From assembly GCA_963924555.1 (NCBI GenBank), contig OZ004594.1, forward strand, positions 3,317,563-3,381,562: a stretch of 64,000 nucleotides of DNA. The letters are read 5' to 3'. Shown here piece by piece: positions 49,278-60,952 of the stretch; the first letter of the stretch is position 1; every line of letters begins with the position of its first letter. The stretch is from Crambe crambe. Taxonomy: Eukaryota > Porifera > Demospongiae > Poecilosclerida > Crambeidae. Under the pieces are notes generated by a model. It was not told where the DNA came from. It was given only the letters and a program-made list of their open reading frames with translations, and did not search any database. The position numbers and the translations under genes are program-made.

Positions 49278-52200
49278 TCATACAGTTATAACGTTCTCAC
49301 TCAGGGGCATTCTAATGGCAGCAGTCAACAAAGGGACTGCATTGTCTTTCTGTAGGACAAAAACTCGGATGTTCTCTGCTCGACCTAGGTCATCCAAACT
49401 CTCCACCATGGTCTCGAATTTGTACTTTAGCTGTGGAACTAGCATTGGAAGCTGTAGGGGGAGGTTTGATGAAAGGTTGACTACATCATTAGCTTTGTAC
49501 CCAGGCCCGCTTTTCGTGGGGCAGAGGAAAAGCAAAAAAGCAGGCCTGAGTTAAAGGCCTCTCCCAGGTCAACTGACCTTAATAAGTTTTTTCTCCATAC
49601 GATAAAGAGTCTCATCACACTTGAATGTGATGTAGAGGTCTGTGGGCAAGTCGGTGGGAGAGGAGTTCTGAACATTGACTGTCAGTCGGAACATGGGACC
49701 TAAACCTTGAACCTGCACACAATGTAATCTCGTGGACACACCAACATTGAGGATTTTGAGGTTGCATGCACAGTTCAATTAATATCAATCGAATCTCATC
49801 AAGGTAGAGATTTTTCACACTATACAATGTGTCTCATATTAGTGGACTTTTTAAACCCAAAGTATGCTTGCTCTAATTTTTGGACTAGTTGTATAACATA
49901 CTTCAGCAGATATATTAAGGGAGGTACCACCACTGTCTGAAGTGATGACAGGGGCAAGAGATGACGAGAGGACTTTAGTATATGCACGTGCTGTGGTCAG
50001 TTTCAAGCGAAACATGTCTCTCTGAAATATATTGTGCATATCTGCAAGAAAGAGAGAGAACGAAGTAATGCAAGGACTGTTAAAGAATTAAAGAATCAAT
50101 AAAAATATGAAGGGGAGGGAGAGGAAACCAATACATCATTAAGTACAACACTTTGACATACCAATAAAAGACTCCCTCTCTCTCACTGTTTGGTCCACAG
50201 TGACCTTTGTCTTCTTTGGGAGGTTGAACTTAGCTGCCTGTGCCCTATGGGTGGCCCCTTTGGAGTCCTTTGCCTCGAGAGAGGTATTCCTCTTCAGGAT
50301 CTTGATGATCAACGACCCACCCTGAGTCACCATCAGCAGAGAGCCATCTTCACGACCAAACTGCCCAAATTTCAAACCCACAACTACATCCTGAAAATAG
50401 TGAAAAGAAAATTATATGGTATAAAATGTTAATATTTGATCTTTTGGCCTTAAAAAAATAGTTGTAAATAGTACTTTATCTTACATTGACTTTAAAGTAG
50501 TTTACAAGGTATTTCTCCCTGTAAATTCTGATTTCCTTGTTCCTTAGGGCCACTATGACCCCCTTGACCCCCTGTGTCCTGTAGTCCAGTGTTTCAAGGA
50601 CAGTGATCACATCAGGCATCTTCTGTGACCAGTGACGCTTACCCTGAATAAAAATAATAATAATCCAAGAGCAGAATTTCATGTGCTAGCAGTAGCTGCA
50701 ATAGGCCAAATCGTCACAATACAGTGGAGCCTGGACACTCCAAATAAAGGACACCTCTCTGCAAAGGACACTTGTTGCTGTCCCACCATAGTACTCTGTG
50801 TATTGAATGACCTCTGAATAAAGGTCACCTCTCTGTAAAGGACACTTGTTGCTGTCCCACCATAGTACTCTGTGTATTGAATGACCTCTGAATAAAGGAC
50901 ACCTCTCTGTAAAGGACACTTGTTGCTGTCCCACCATAGTACTTTGTGTATTAAACGACCTCTGAATAAAGGTCACCTCTCTGTAAAGGACACTTGTTGC
51001 TGTCCCACCATAGTACTTTGTGTATTGAATGACCTCTGAATAAAGGACACCTCTCTATAAAGAACACTAATTATTTCAGTGGCCCCAACTTGTCCATTGT
51101 TCGAAGGTTCCACTGTATTGGAGTGGTGGGAATAATTAAATTCGATAGGTCATTTGTAACTTTTTCATTGAAGCAATTGGTGTGCTAAATGATCAGCAGT
51201 TTTATTTCTCACATGCCCTTTTCAATAAGATTTGTGCTTCGAAGCTATGTTCATGTATATACACTTAATTCTAACCTTGAGGGAGAAGCAGCTGATTGTT
51301 TGGTCCATGCAGCCGATCACCACATGATGCTGATCCACCCTCACCATCCCACAGCACTGGGAACTGAAGGGCAGGCGGTATTTGGGGGTGTGGCTCCCTC
51401 CCTTGATGGTGTAGAGGCAGGCATCTCGGCAGACCACAGCCACCTGGTACTCTACATCATACTGCCCATTTGGACTTAGGAAGACAGGTACTGCTGGCAC
51501 AGAGAGCTGCAGTGTTTCAAACATTAACCACTATGTGTAAGTTTAGTACACTACTTTTGAGGGCCCCCAATTACTAAAATTCTCCATGTAGTCTCGCTAG
51601 ATATTATCCCTGTACACTGTTTAGTGAGAAGCTCCATATTATCATTACCTTCGTCAGTATTGTGAAGGCCTCTGGATCCAGGATATAGATCTCCTTGTTT
51701 TCTGTGCCCACAACCAGGCAACTGACAGCATTCTCGTCTGCATGGCTCTTATTGATTGTGGACATACACGTGATCACAGTCTACATGCAGAAAAGCTTGG
51801 CTATTATTTTTATTAAGAATGCTACATACTAATTACTGAACTAATTCACGCACCTGTCTCTTTAATGGAACATGTTTGAAGATATCCACAAAGGACTCTA
51901 AATCTTCAGTCTCCAGCTGAAGGAATCTGAGAAACAAAACCAATCAACAACAATGCCTGTACCATAGCAGGAAGAGATTGGGTCATAACAAACTGTCAAG
52001 CTCTGTGTACATTCAGTACTACTTACTTGTGTGTGCGTACTGTAAAAGGTCTATCCATCACTTCATTATTCATATTTCCGAATTGCTGGTACATCGTAAG
52101 AGCATTAATCTTATCCTATAGCAACAATCAAGGGGGAATAGATTAGTCATGCTCTCTAGCTAATTCATATTATGTTACTTCTTTAGCTTGTTCCCAAAGT

Positions 52201-52956
52201 TCAGCCTCTGTGGAATTTATCTGCAAAAATGATATGTAATTTAGCTATCTATAAAACACACAGAAACACTAGGATATCAAACCTGCAAATGAGGCACAGT
52301 GAACTTGAAGTAGGGACGCAAGTTCTTGTAAATATAGATGCAGGCACCAGATGACACAGCAACGGCCGGTGTGCGAGGCTCAGTATTATCCATGTAGAAT
52401 GTGCACAGGGCAGTGGGTAGATCAAGGAGTGGTGTTTCAAAGTTGAGTTCAGTGCCTTTGTAGACTCTGAGTTTCATGTCCATCTGGCCAGTACCTAGAT
52501 TCCCTACCAATAGCTTGTGGTCTCCATCCAGATTTAAGTCAGCCAGAGCTGCAGTGTAAAGTTAATGCAGGCATGGATTGGCTGTAGCTATAGGACATGA
52601 AAGGATCAGGTCCTTGTAAACCACAACCTATTTCCTTATGGGTTTACACAATAAAGCCACATCCTCACCATGGCAACAATTTCCAACAAACACAGCTAGC
52701 TAGTTGCACTGATACCACACTGACTAAACTTACCCATGCAAGATGAAAATGTATAAAGCGAAGCTATTGGATCATAGTGCGCATCTAACCAAGCCTTGCC
52801 GCTAAAAAGAGAGAGAATAGCTTACAGAATTCCAATTAATACGCACCTCAGAAACATACTGCTATCTTACCCATCTTCAAGTTTTTTGTCCACTTCCTTA
52901 GTAGAAGTAGCACTCTCTCCCCGCGGGTGAGTCGGCACTGTGACCATAGCCATCAT
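49278..52956 (-). CDS. BBS1: BBS1, BBSome subunit
   Basis: Thirteen exons join in frame to 607 residues (vertebrate BBS1 about 593): 52871-52956, 52734-52801, 52283-52548, 52179-52220, 52027-52115, 51854-51926, 51649-51780, 51276-51506, 50485-50643, 50162-50390, 49902-50041, 49578-49712, 49278-49451. Diagnostic blocks are [64 protein letters not shown] and [16 protein letters not shown], with the C-terminal MPLSENV. BBS1 has an N-terminal beta-propeller and a C-terminal GAE-type domain; it binds ARL6 and cargo signals as part of the BBSome on ciliary membranes. Two start codons are adjacent (52951-52956); the first was used. The 8th intron holds a 74-bp tandem repeat array. Confidence 0.94.
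50720..51117. mobile_element. Inverted-repeat element expanded by 74-bp tandem repeats
   Basis: The element starts acagtggagcctgg and ends ggttccactgta, so its termini are inverted. Inside, a 74-base unit (gacctctgaataaaggtcac... tgtgtattgaat) is repeated about four times. It lies in a BBS1 intron. The same terminal sequence marks elements at 43.2, 53.4, 56.97 and 60.4 kb. Confidence 0.8.
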
Positions 52957-53130
52957 CCAGGGTTCGTTTCTCTAGTCTCCTCTCCGACTCACACCCGGGC
53001 CCCCAGGTGCTGTATTAATGGGCAGCTGCAACGCCTCCACCTTTTTTGCATGGTGGGCGTATAGTATTTGTACAAAATTCATACAAAATCCCACAAAATT
53101 CAATCACAAAATAAAAAATTCTTAACCTAG
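52957..53130. promoter_or_regulatory. Gap between BBS1 start and kinesin 3' end
   Basis: A short GC-rich stretch (acacccgggcccccagg) precedes BBS1 and probably holds its promoter and 5' untranslated region. It also abuts the 3' end of the next gene on the same strand. Confidence 0.4.
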
Positions 53131-56100
53131 CTAGCTATCAGAGTCAGGTTTTCTGCTGAGAGTCTTAATGTGTAGTCCTGCCCCAGTATCACCTAAGAGA
53201 AGAGAAAAATCATAACTGAGTTAGCGATAATAATCTAATGCACATACCAGGTTTAGTGTTCATGAGAGAGAGATTATGATAAGAAGAAGGAAACTGATCA
53301 TCTGCCCTCACTACACATAATAACAATAATTCACATACTAACTATTAAGAAAGGAAAATTAATTTTTGGTTTCAGCTTAAGCGCTTGAAGATAATTTCTT
53401 CATAACTATTGAGACTTCCAATTCCTGAAATAGTTTCTACAGTGGAAACTCTGATAAAGGACACGATGATCGACGATTATCATGTTTTTGCTACATACAA
53501 AAAAAAAAAAACTGACTACCTTTTTACAAAGGACAAAAGGATGGGTCCCAAGTGTGTCCATTATTTGGAGGTTCCACTGCATGGATTTGGATTTGAAGCA
53601 CTCCTGCTTTATGCAAAGAGCTAGCTTCTGAAGAATCATGTTTGACTACTAGACACAAGGTAATCTTAGGACCATGCATGTTGGCCTGTGCCAGACATTC
53701 GAAGCATTAGATTCCTTATTTAGCTATAAGAGCTAACCTCTTGCCATTTGGAGTTCTTTTCGTGGCAATAATGGTCGTTTCCTCTTGCCAACCATGGGTA
53801 CGCCCCTCGTCTTATTAGTGGTACGTGCATTCCCAAAGCTATGAGGAAGCTGAGATGAGATTTTCATGGAAGTCTTATCAAACATCATGCTATGCTTGCC
53901 ACCACGGTGCAAATAACCTGGAGATTTGCTCATCTGAGCGAAAGATTTCCTCAAAATGGGTTTGGATAGAGTTTGCTTGCTACCATCTTTATGTGCTGGC
54001 GACTTGTAAGTAGACAAAAGCTTACTATGCCTTTCTTCTAAATCTCTTGATTTATTGGATACTAGTTTATTGAATTTTGCTTTTTGATGACTTGATTGCG
54101 CCGATTTTGTGTAAGGATGCTTTCCCACACGCCTGTGGGTCATTGGAGGTTTCAAATTCTGCTCTCCTAGAACATGTTTCATACTTTGAGTTGCTTTAGA
54201 AGGAGAAGAATGGTCTAGATAAGATTTAGCTTTCTGTCCGTGAAGCATAGTTACAGATTTTGTCTGTAGGGGATGAGATTTTAAGCTTGTGGAGGTAGAG
54301 GCTTCATTAGACTCGAGATCAATGACTGTTGGTGAATTTCCATGAGTCAGTGGGGAATCGAATTTTGTTTCATTGTTCTGCCAAGGCAAAAATGTTGTCA
54401 ATTTGGCTGGTTCTCTTACAGGTAATTTTTTAGTTCTAGTTCTGCGAATTCTCTCCCCATCAAGCGTTCCTGCGATTCTTTCATCGCGAGACTTCTTTGC
54501 TGCATCCAAGAGGTGAGCAATTTCTGAGTGCTTTAAAGAGGTCTTTTTGTGGGTCTTGTGACCTTCCTCTGCAGGTGATTTGTTCTGATGTGAATTATTA
54601 ACTGGTGGAAGGGAAAGTAAAGAAGTAAACTCTGATTGATGGTTGTCTGGGTTTTGAGCAGCCTGAGAATGCGGATTTTGAGCAGCCTGAGAGTGCCTTA
54701 AAGGTGAGATGGTTGGAAAGTGCTCATTGCTGCAGAAACAATAAGTCCATGTTAGCTAATGCACCCACACCAGTCCAGGTAGAATACATACTCGAGTTAA
54801 TACTAGCGGGGAAATTTTTGCAGGTCTAATCATACTTAATTTTTGTACCTGGACACAGATATATCAGCATGAGAGCAAGAGGATGCATTAGTCTGTTCAT
54901 CGTCAGATGTTCCTTTTGGAATATAATAAGTTTGATCTTAATGATGACACAACAATGTGGATAACCCATAATAGATGTAATAATTCACCCCTGAATGGAT
55001 TCATTGCTAAGTTCCATTGATAAGTTCCTACAATATAGTTACCTTCTCTGTTGATTGAGAACTTAGACAATCTTGATATACTTGGAAGCTAAGGAGGTAA
55101 GAGAAAAATACATTCATTTTTTATCTTCAGTATTTGCTAGAACTGCAAATACCAAGATAAGAGTTCTTCTAGCTAGCAACTTAGCTATAGCAATACTGCA
55201 CCTTGAGCCTATCATCCTGCTGCATTTCACTCTTGTCATCTATAGTCAACATTTTAATCTCTGCGACTTCAGCAGTTAACCTCTTCTGCTTATCAGACAA
55301 CTCCCCAAACTGCCGAGTCAGCTCCTCTGGGATTTCCACCCTCCCTCCGGCTCCCCCCTCGGTCATGAGTGACCTATGTTGTGCGAGCATGCTCGTTAGC
55401 AGAGAACACTGATGGAGGAGTCGGTCGATGAGAGAGAGGTGCTGGGTCAGATGCATACCCATCACCATCGACGAATGGCTGTGCTCAGCTCTCAGGGAGT
55501 CCAGGTCACAAGTTTCCTCAAGGAGGGACACCATTTCTTTCCTCAATGGCAGGAAACCTTCACACTCAGTTAATTTCTGTGCATATGAAGAGGAAACAGT
55601 AAGATAGTCTGTCTGTCTGTCTATTAATTGTCTATAACTCTCTCTTTTTTAGTGCAGCTAAAGTTCTAATTTTGATGCCACAAAACTTAGAATTTATCTA
55701 AGGACATTAGTAACCTACATGTTACTGATCTAGCCATAATGGTACCTTTTTTATAACAGCCATACAGGCCTTGTTCTCCTTCAGCCTCTTCTCTAGTCTC
55801 TTATGCTGAGTCAGCAACTTCTGTTTCTCGGCAGTGAGAGTTGCCACTTCCTCCCGGGCAGCTGACACAGTAAGAGGCTCTGGCTGATCCCCAATGCCAG
55901 GCACTGTTAGAGACATCTCTGCCCCTGAGTCGGGACTCACTGATTGGAGTAAACCATGGGCCAGCAGAGGAGAAGCATTATCTAGTCTGTAGTTGAAAGC
56001 TCCACCACCTACATACAACATATGTAACAGTGAGTCCCAAGGATCAGTGGAGATCAAATTTCAGTACTTAATAATATAAAGTGATTATAGCTCTAACAAA

Positions 56101-59100
56101 ATTGTATTTTATCCCTGGTAGAATTCGATGCTCATTGAATATTGTACTAGTATATAGTTACCTGAAGATGCTTCTCCAATCGAACGTTCATCATCACTCC
56201 CAATAACAGCAGTGGTGGAAGTGATCTTCTTGGGTGTAGAGGTCAACACATTCCCAGCTTGCTTGAGGGTGATAGAGTCGTTCCTGGTTGTTAAATGACG
56301 TCCACACGAACAGGTTTGAGAGTAGAGCCTCACAATCCGAGCATTCTTAGTCGGTGATGGATTATTGTCTGAGATCGGTTGCTCAAAGTTGGAGGAGTCT
56401 GATTTGACTAAGATGGGAGGGTCAGGGGTGAGAGAGGGACTAGGATTGACGGATGAGGTAGCAGTGGTGGCAGCAGGGTCTAGAACATCTCTTCTCTTCT
56501 CCCACTCTTCAATTATAGCCATCTGCTTCCGATAATCCAGCAGGTTTTGGATAACACTGCACTCAATATCCAGCATCCCGTGCCTAAAGAAAAATGAGTT
56601 CAATGTCCAGTTACTCTATCTAAAAGAGGGATTTGGTAAAATCTTCCCCCCTCCAAATCTCTCATGCTTACATTTATCATAATGAGATAAATTTAAAGTA
56701 AGTGTGCCGATTTTAAGTTAAGAAATCTTCCACTTCCTCACCTTATTTCCTTCTGTTCAACAGCAAATGCTTTCAATTCATTGCATAATTTGGTGACTTC
56801 CAAACTTTCAGTTACAGTGCCATTGGATTTGTTGTCCAGTTGTTGCCTCAGCTGGATTACCTGACCCTGCAGTTCTTCAATGATGTGCAAGTACTGGGTC
56901 ACATGACGATTCACGTCCACCACATTCTGATGAGCCTGTTTAAGGGGTAGCATGCCGTATAGTTCATTGTACAGTGAAACCTGTTTATAGCAATCACCTC
57001 TTGGCCACCAAAAGGTGGTCTCTTTACAGGTCAAAATGTATGGTATATTGGGAGGTATAGTCTCTTAATACACGTTTCACTGATGGCAAGGCAGTAATAA
57101 TACATAAAATATAATCTCTTTATTCCCCTTGGTTCTACCCATTACTAGTGAGAGCAATTTTAAACAGGAATTCAAACTGGCTTCACTTGTATAACACTCC
57201 ATGCATGATAAGTTAGTGATTCATTTCATGGATACACTCGACATAAATATCATTAAGTTTTAAAGACCTACCTTATTTTTGATTTTCTTGCTCCTCTCAG
57301 CATAGACCATGGTGTTTCTGGTCTCCTCGTAAGAAGTGGATGCCGGACTGATATGAGCAATCATCATGGTCTTACAGTTTCCCCCCAGGGCCTCCTTCAG
57401 GATACGAGTGAGTTTGGAGTCTCTATAGTTAACATAGCTCTGGCTGTTGGAGCCGAGGGCATTGATGCAGTTTGCAAGGGCCAGGAGAGAGCGGTTGATG
57501 TGAGCGCCTTCCACCTGACGCTGCCCACGATTCTGAAGAGAATGAAAGAAACATCACAGGTTAAAAGAATAGCCACATTCTCTGACATGTGGTCATTATA
57601 GGGCTTATTTAGAGTGTAATAATTAGAGGGGCTGCCTCATCTTGAGTGTTATAATTGGAATAAGGGGGGTATAATAAGACAATAATTACTAAGACAAGCT
57701 GACTAACCTTAGACACACGAGCTCTTTCTGAGCCGGCCAAGTCCACCAAGTAGAGTGAGCCGCAATGAGTCTGCTGTTTCACACTGGACGAACGACTGTG
57801 CTGTTCTACACTAATCTAATAAGAAGGGTGAGACAAAAATATTAGCAACTACCAATCAAAGTGGCCCAGGTCCTTCAGAAATTATCTGCTGCTACATAAT
57901 ATGTACTTTGAGTATGGCGTGTGATCTAGAAGAAGTTTTATTCGCAAACGTTGGCTCGCTGGTCCTATTCTTGTTCCCCATTCTGAGCATGCCCAAAATC
58001 ACATCAGTGGAAGAAGCAGAGATGTCCAAGAGATTGGTGATGGTGATGGAGCCATTGGCATCCTCCCTCAGCTCCAGGGAGCCACTGTCTGGGCAGAGCA
58101 GATCTCGCACTAATTCGTTGTAGATCTGTAGGGAAAGAGAAAGAGGCAGAGAGGGTGGAGGGGATCCCAGTATGGTTAGAGTCTACAAGTGTGGGTACTG
58201 AGGGTTAAGGCAATCCATTTAGGATTGTCAAGTATTTATGGATGTATGAATACAGGTTTTGGGGTATGAATATTACACTTTACTTTTGCTATCCAGCTAT
58301 ACTATCTGGTACATAATATTCATGTACGAGTGTATATACCTCTAAGTATCCCATGGAGACTTGATAGTGGATGTCACCTTTAGTCTCCTCTATTCTTCTG
58401 AAGAGGTTGTTGAGGGTGTGCACCATGATGCCAGGTTCCTCATGGGTCCCCAACATTGTGTGTGTCTTCCCTGTACCTACAGTGTGTCATGCACATTATG
58501 AAAGAATGCTTTTGATGAAAATTATTTCCTAAAACTTCTGTTATGCGTTAATACATGTGAGATAGTGTAATTTCATGTGTACAAAATATTTCAACAATGA
58601 ATAAAATATATCAATACTCAATATCATGATTCTTATAAGGAAATTCGATTTCAATAGATTCCGTATAAGGAAACTACCCCAACACACACCTGTAGCTCCA
58701 TATGCAAACACAGCACAGTTGAAGCCAGAGAGAACATTGTCTATCATGTTCTTCTCCTCCACCAATCTGTACATGTCCTCCTGAGTAGCGTCAGGATTGA
58801 AAACCATATCAAAGACATAGTGCTTCTCACGAGAACGATTTGCTCTCAGTATGTCGTCAGTCTCCTCATTTGGATCCATCAGAACTATGAGCTGAAAATA
58901 GATCCAGGAAAAGGTATTTAGATTCAATATAGAGACAACTAGAAAAGATTCGTACAATGAAGCTAGCAGTCCTGGCTGGCCATCATCCGGTGCATGCATG
59001 TACAAAGGACTACCGATTTTCTAGTTTGGGTATAGCTCAGATAGCTGATACAATCAGCTCAGATCATACTCATTGATAGAAATTATCCCTTACCTTTTCT

Positions 59101-59491
59101 AACAAGCTAAACTATATGGGTACCTTGTCATCTACGGGATAGACAAGCTGTTTGGCTCCTGCTTTATACTCAGTCTTGTTCATGGGACGAACACGTATCG
59201 CCACCTGCACACAGTCATAGATCATGAATCCTCACACAGTAAAATAAAGCTTGGTAGTATTATTATACAGTAGCTAGCTGGTAACCACTAGGATAAAGCT
59301 AAGAAGCCAGAGATTTATAGCTAACTATAACACAACTAGCTAGATAGCTGGCTATATTAGCTAACCACTACTGGCACTAGGATAAAACTAGGAAGCTAGC
59401 TATGATTGAGATCAGCTAACTATAACACCACTAGCTAGTATGCTATGATAGCAATCTCACTCACCGTAAGGGGTTCAGAAAACCCTGGCAT
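53131..59491 (-). CDS. KIF19: KIF19-like kinesin-8 motor
   Basis: Fourteen exons join in frame: 59465-59491, 59124-59204, 58690-58891, 58340-58476, 57907-58125, 57708-57815, 57272-57532, 56742-56935, 56162-56583, 55746-56008, 55202-55576, 55043-55088, 54849-54912, 53733-54729, about 1131 residues. The N-terminal motor (to about 345) has VAIRVRP, P-loop GATGTGKT (101-108), NKTSSRSH (switch I), DLAGSE (247-252) and [35 protein letters not shown] is typical of KIF19. Neck and coiled-coil segments follow, then a long basic, disordered tail with [21 protein letters not shown]19 is a plus-end motor that depolymerises microtubules at ciliary tips and limits cilium length. A possible extra last exon (53131-53192) would splice from within MARG and change the terminal residues; otherwise the stop is at 53733. 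Confidence 0.88.
53438..53580. mobile_element. Short inverted-repeat element
   Basis: Ends tacagtggaaactct and ggaggttccactgc, with aaaggacac and ggacaaaagg inside. Same family as in the BBS1 and PHF5A introns. It lies just 3' of the main kinesin stop codon. Confidence 0.7.
56970..57082. mobile_element. Short inverted-repeat element in kinesin intron
   Basis: Starts tacagtgaaacctg and ends cacgtttcactga. It is internally diverged from the other members but shares the termini. Confidence 0.55.
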
Positions 59492-59834
59492 TGTTTTTCC
59501 TCCAGTCTAAGACTTCGTCCTTCTTTTTTGCATGGTAAGCACGTAGATCCTTGCTGTTCTTTTTCCCTCACGCTTTATAACTTTCTCATAATCTGACTAG
59601 CTCGGCTGCTTGAGGCGGAGCTAGTTAGCATAGTAGAAGTTAGCTTCAGGCATGCAGTACGGTGCAGCTAGCTGCAGGCAAAAGCGTTGATGATCCGTTG
59701 CTATGACAATAATTTCACGTATTAACCCATTCCGAACGTGCGTTAACCCTTTCTAATCTCAATAACGTTGTAATGACGTTTTGCGTTTCAAGTCTTGATC
59801 CCTAGCTTTCAGCCTTTCTTGATCGGGAAAAACC
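59492..59834. promoter_or_regulatory. Bidirectional promoter region, kinesin / PHF5A
   Basis: The two start codons are 343 bases apart and divergent. The region includes accgtgcagct-like and GC-rich text (ggcggagctag) and cattccgaacgtgcg. No TATA box was identified near PHF5A. Confidence 0.5.
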
Positions 59835-60646
59835 ATGGCTAAGCATCATCCAGATCTGATCATGTGTAGAAAACAACCAGGAGTCGGTAAGTCCTCATAC
59901 ATTTAGATATAAGTGTTCATTACTATTCTTCCTCTCTGTACAGCTATTGGTCGACTATGTGAGAAATGTAAGTTGAGTTCATTATACTACATCGGAAATA
60001 CTGGTGTAGTTTGAAACATGTCATTCTCAGCATTAAGTCGTGGTGATATACCCCCCATGCTTATAAGGAGGATACTAAGTAAAGAAAGAGACTCTTAATA
60101 GGTTCTTTATGATTCAGTATCCTAAAGTATTTGGAGGGAGTTTCCCTTCACTTTTGATACCATTGTATTAGGTGATGGAAAGTGTGTGGTGTGTGACTCT
60201 TATGTGCGCCCCTGCACTCTGGTGCGCATCTGTGATGAGTGCAACTATGGATCCTACCAAGGTCGATGCACCATATGTGGAGGGCCTGGAGTCTCAGATG
60301 CATACTACTGCAAGGAATGCACCATCTGTGAAAAAGATGTAAGGACATAGCAGTGCACCATAGTAAGGACAAACCTCTCCACATATAAAATGACCTCAAA
60401 AACGAGGACAACTTCTCTACAAAGGACAAAAGGAAGGGTTCAAGTGTATCCGTTATTTGGGGGTTTCACTGTATCAAGACCTTTCCTTACTGTGAAATTT
60501 ATAGCTCATATATAGAGTACTAAGGGTGATTCCTTGTGCCTTGCTTTCCTTTGCAGCGAGATGGTTGTCCAAAGATTGTTAACTTAGGGAGCTCCAAAAC
60601 AGATTTGTTTTATGAAAGAAAGAAGTATGGTTTCAAGAAGAGATGA
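59835..60646 (+). CDS. PHF5A: PHF5A, SF3b splicing factor subunit
   Basis: Four exons, 59835-59886, 59944-59967, 60172-60338 and 60557-60646, encode exactly 110 residues, the same length as the human protein. The sequence starts [17 protein letters not shown] and ends [11 protein letters not shown]. It is almost identical to other animals, and its CxxC pairs bind three zinc ions in a knotted fold. PHF5A (Rds3 in yeast) is part of the SF3b complex of the U2 snRNP and helps recognise the intron branch site. Exon 2 has only 24 bases. One change from the human form as recalled is Cys for Gln in TICEKDRDG. The third intron carries a repeat of the ACAGTG family. The gene is convergent with the PIDD1-like gene. 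Confidence 0.98.
60350..60473. mobile_element. Repeat element in PHF5A intron 3
   Basis: Contains tctctacaaaggacaaaagg and ends gggtttcactgta, like the elements at 53.4 and 50.7 kb. The left terminus is degenerate. Confidence 0.6.
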
Positions 60647-60952
60647 AGGAAACACACTTTTGTAGCTGAACACTTAACTATTCATAATGGAACACAAACA
60701 ATACTGCTGCAAATGTCATTTCATGATGTCACAATCACATGAATAAAATTATTTGGACCAGTGAGTGGCTGGTTCGCTCTTGCAGAATACTCTCAACTTC
60801 ATATCAGGTCAGATACGGAGATTAGCTGGATCCACATTCATTATTCATCTTCGGAGCACCCAGTGATAACGCTAGACATCACCAGTATTCCTGTGGTTAA
60901 ATCTTGCTGTAGTCTCAGAAGCACATAGCATGTGCAGCAGCTGCTTGGAGGC

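Noticed and set aside
49278-52956. Assignment of this gene to BBS9 (PTHB1)
   Set aside because: The WLDAHYDP start, NLRPYFKF block, RERESF segment and 607-residue length fit BBS1 and not BBS9.
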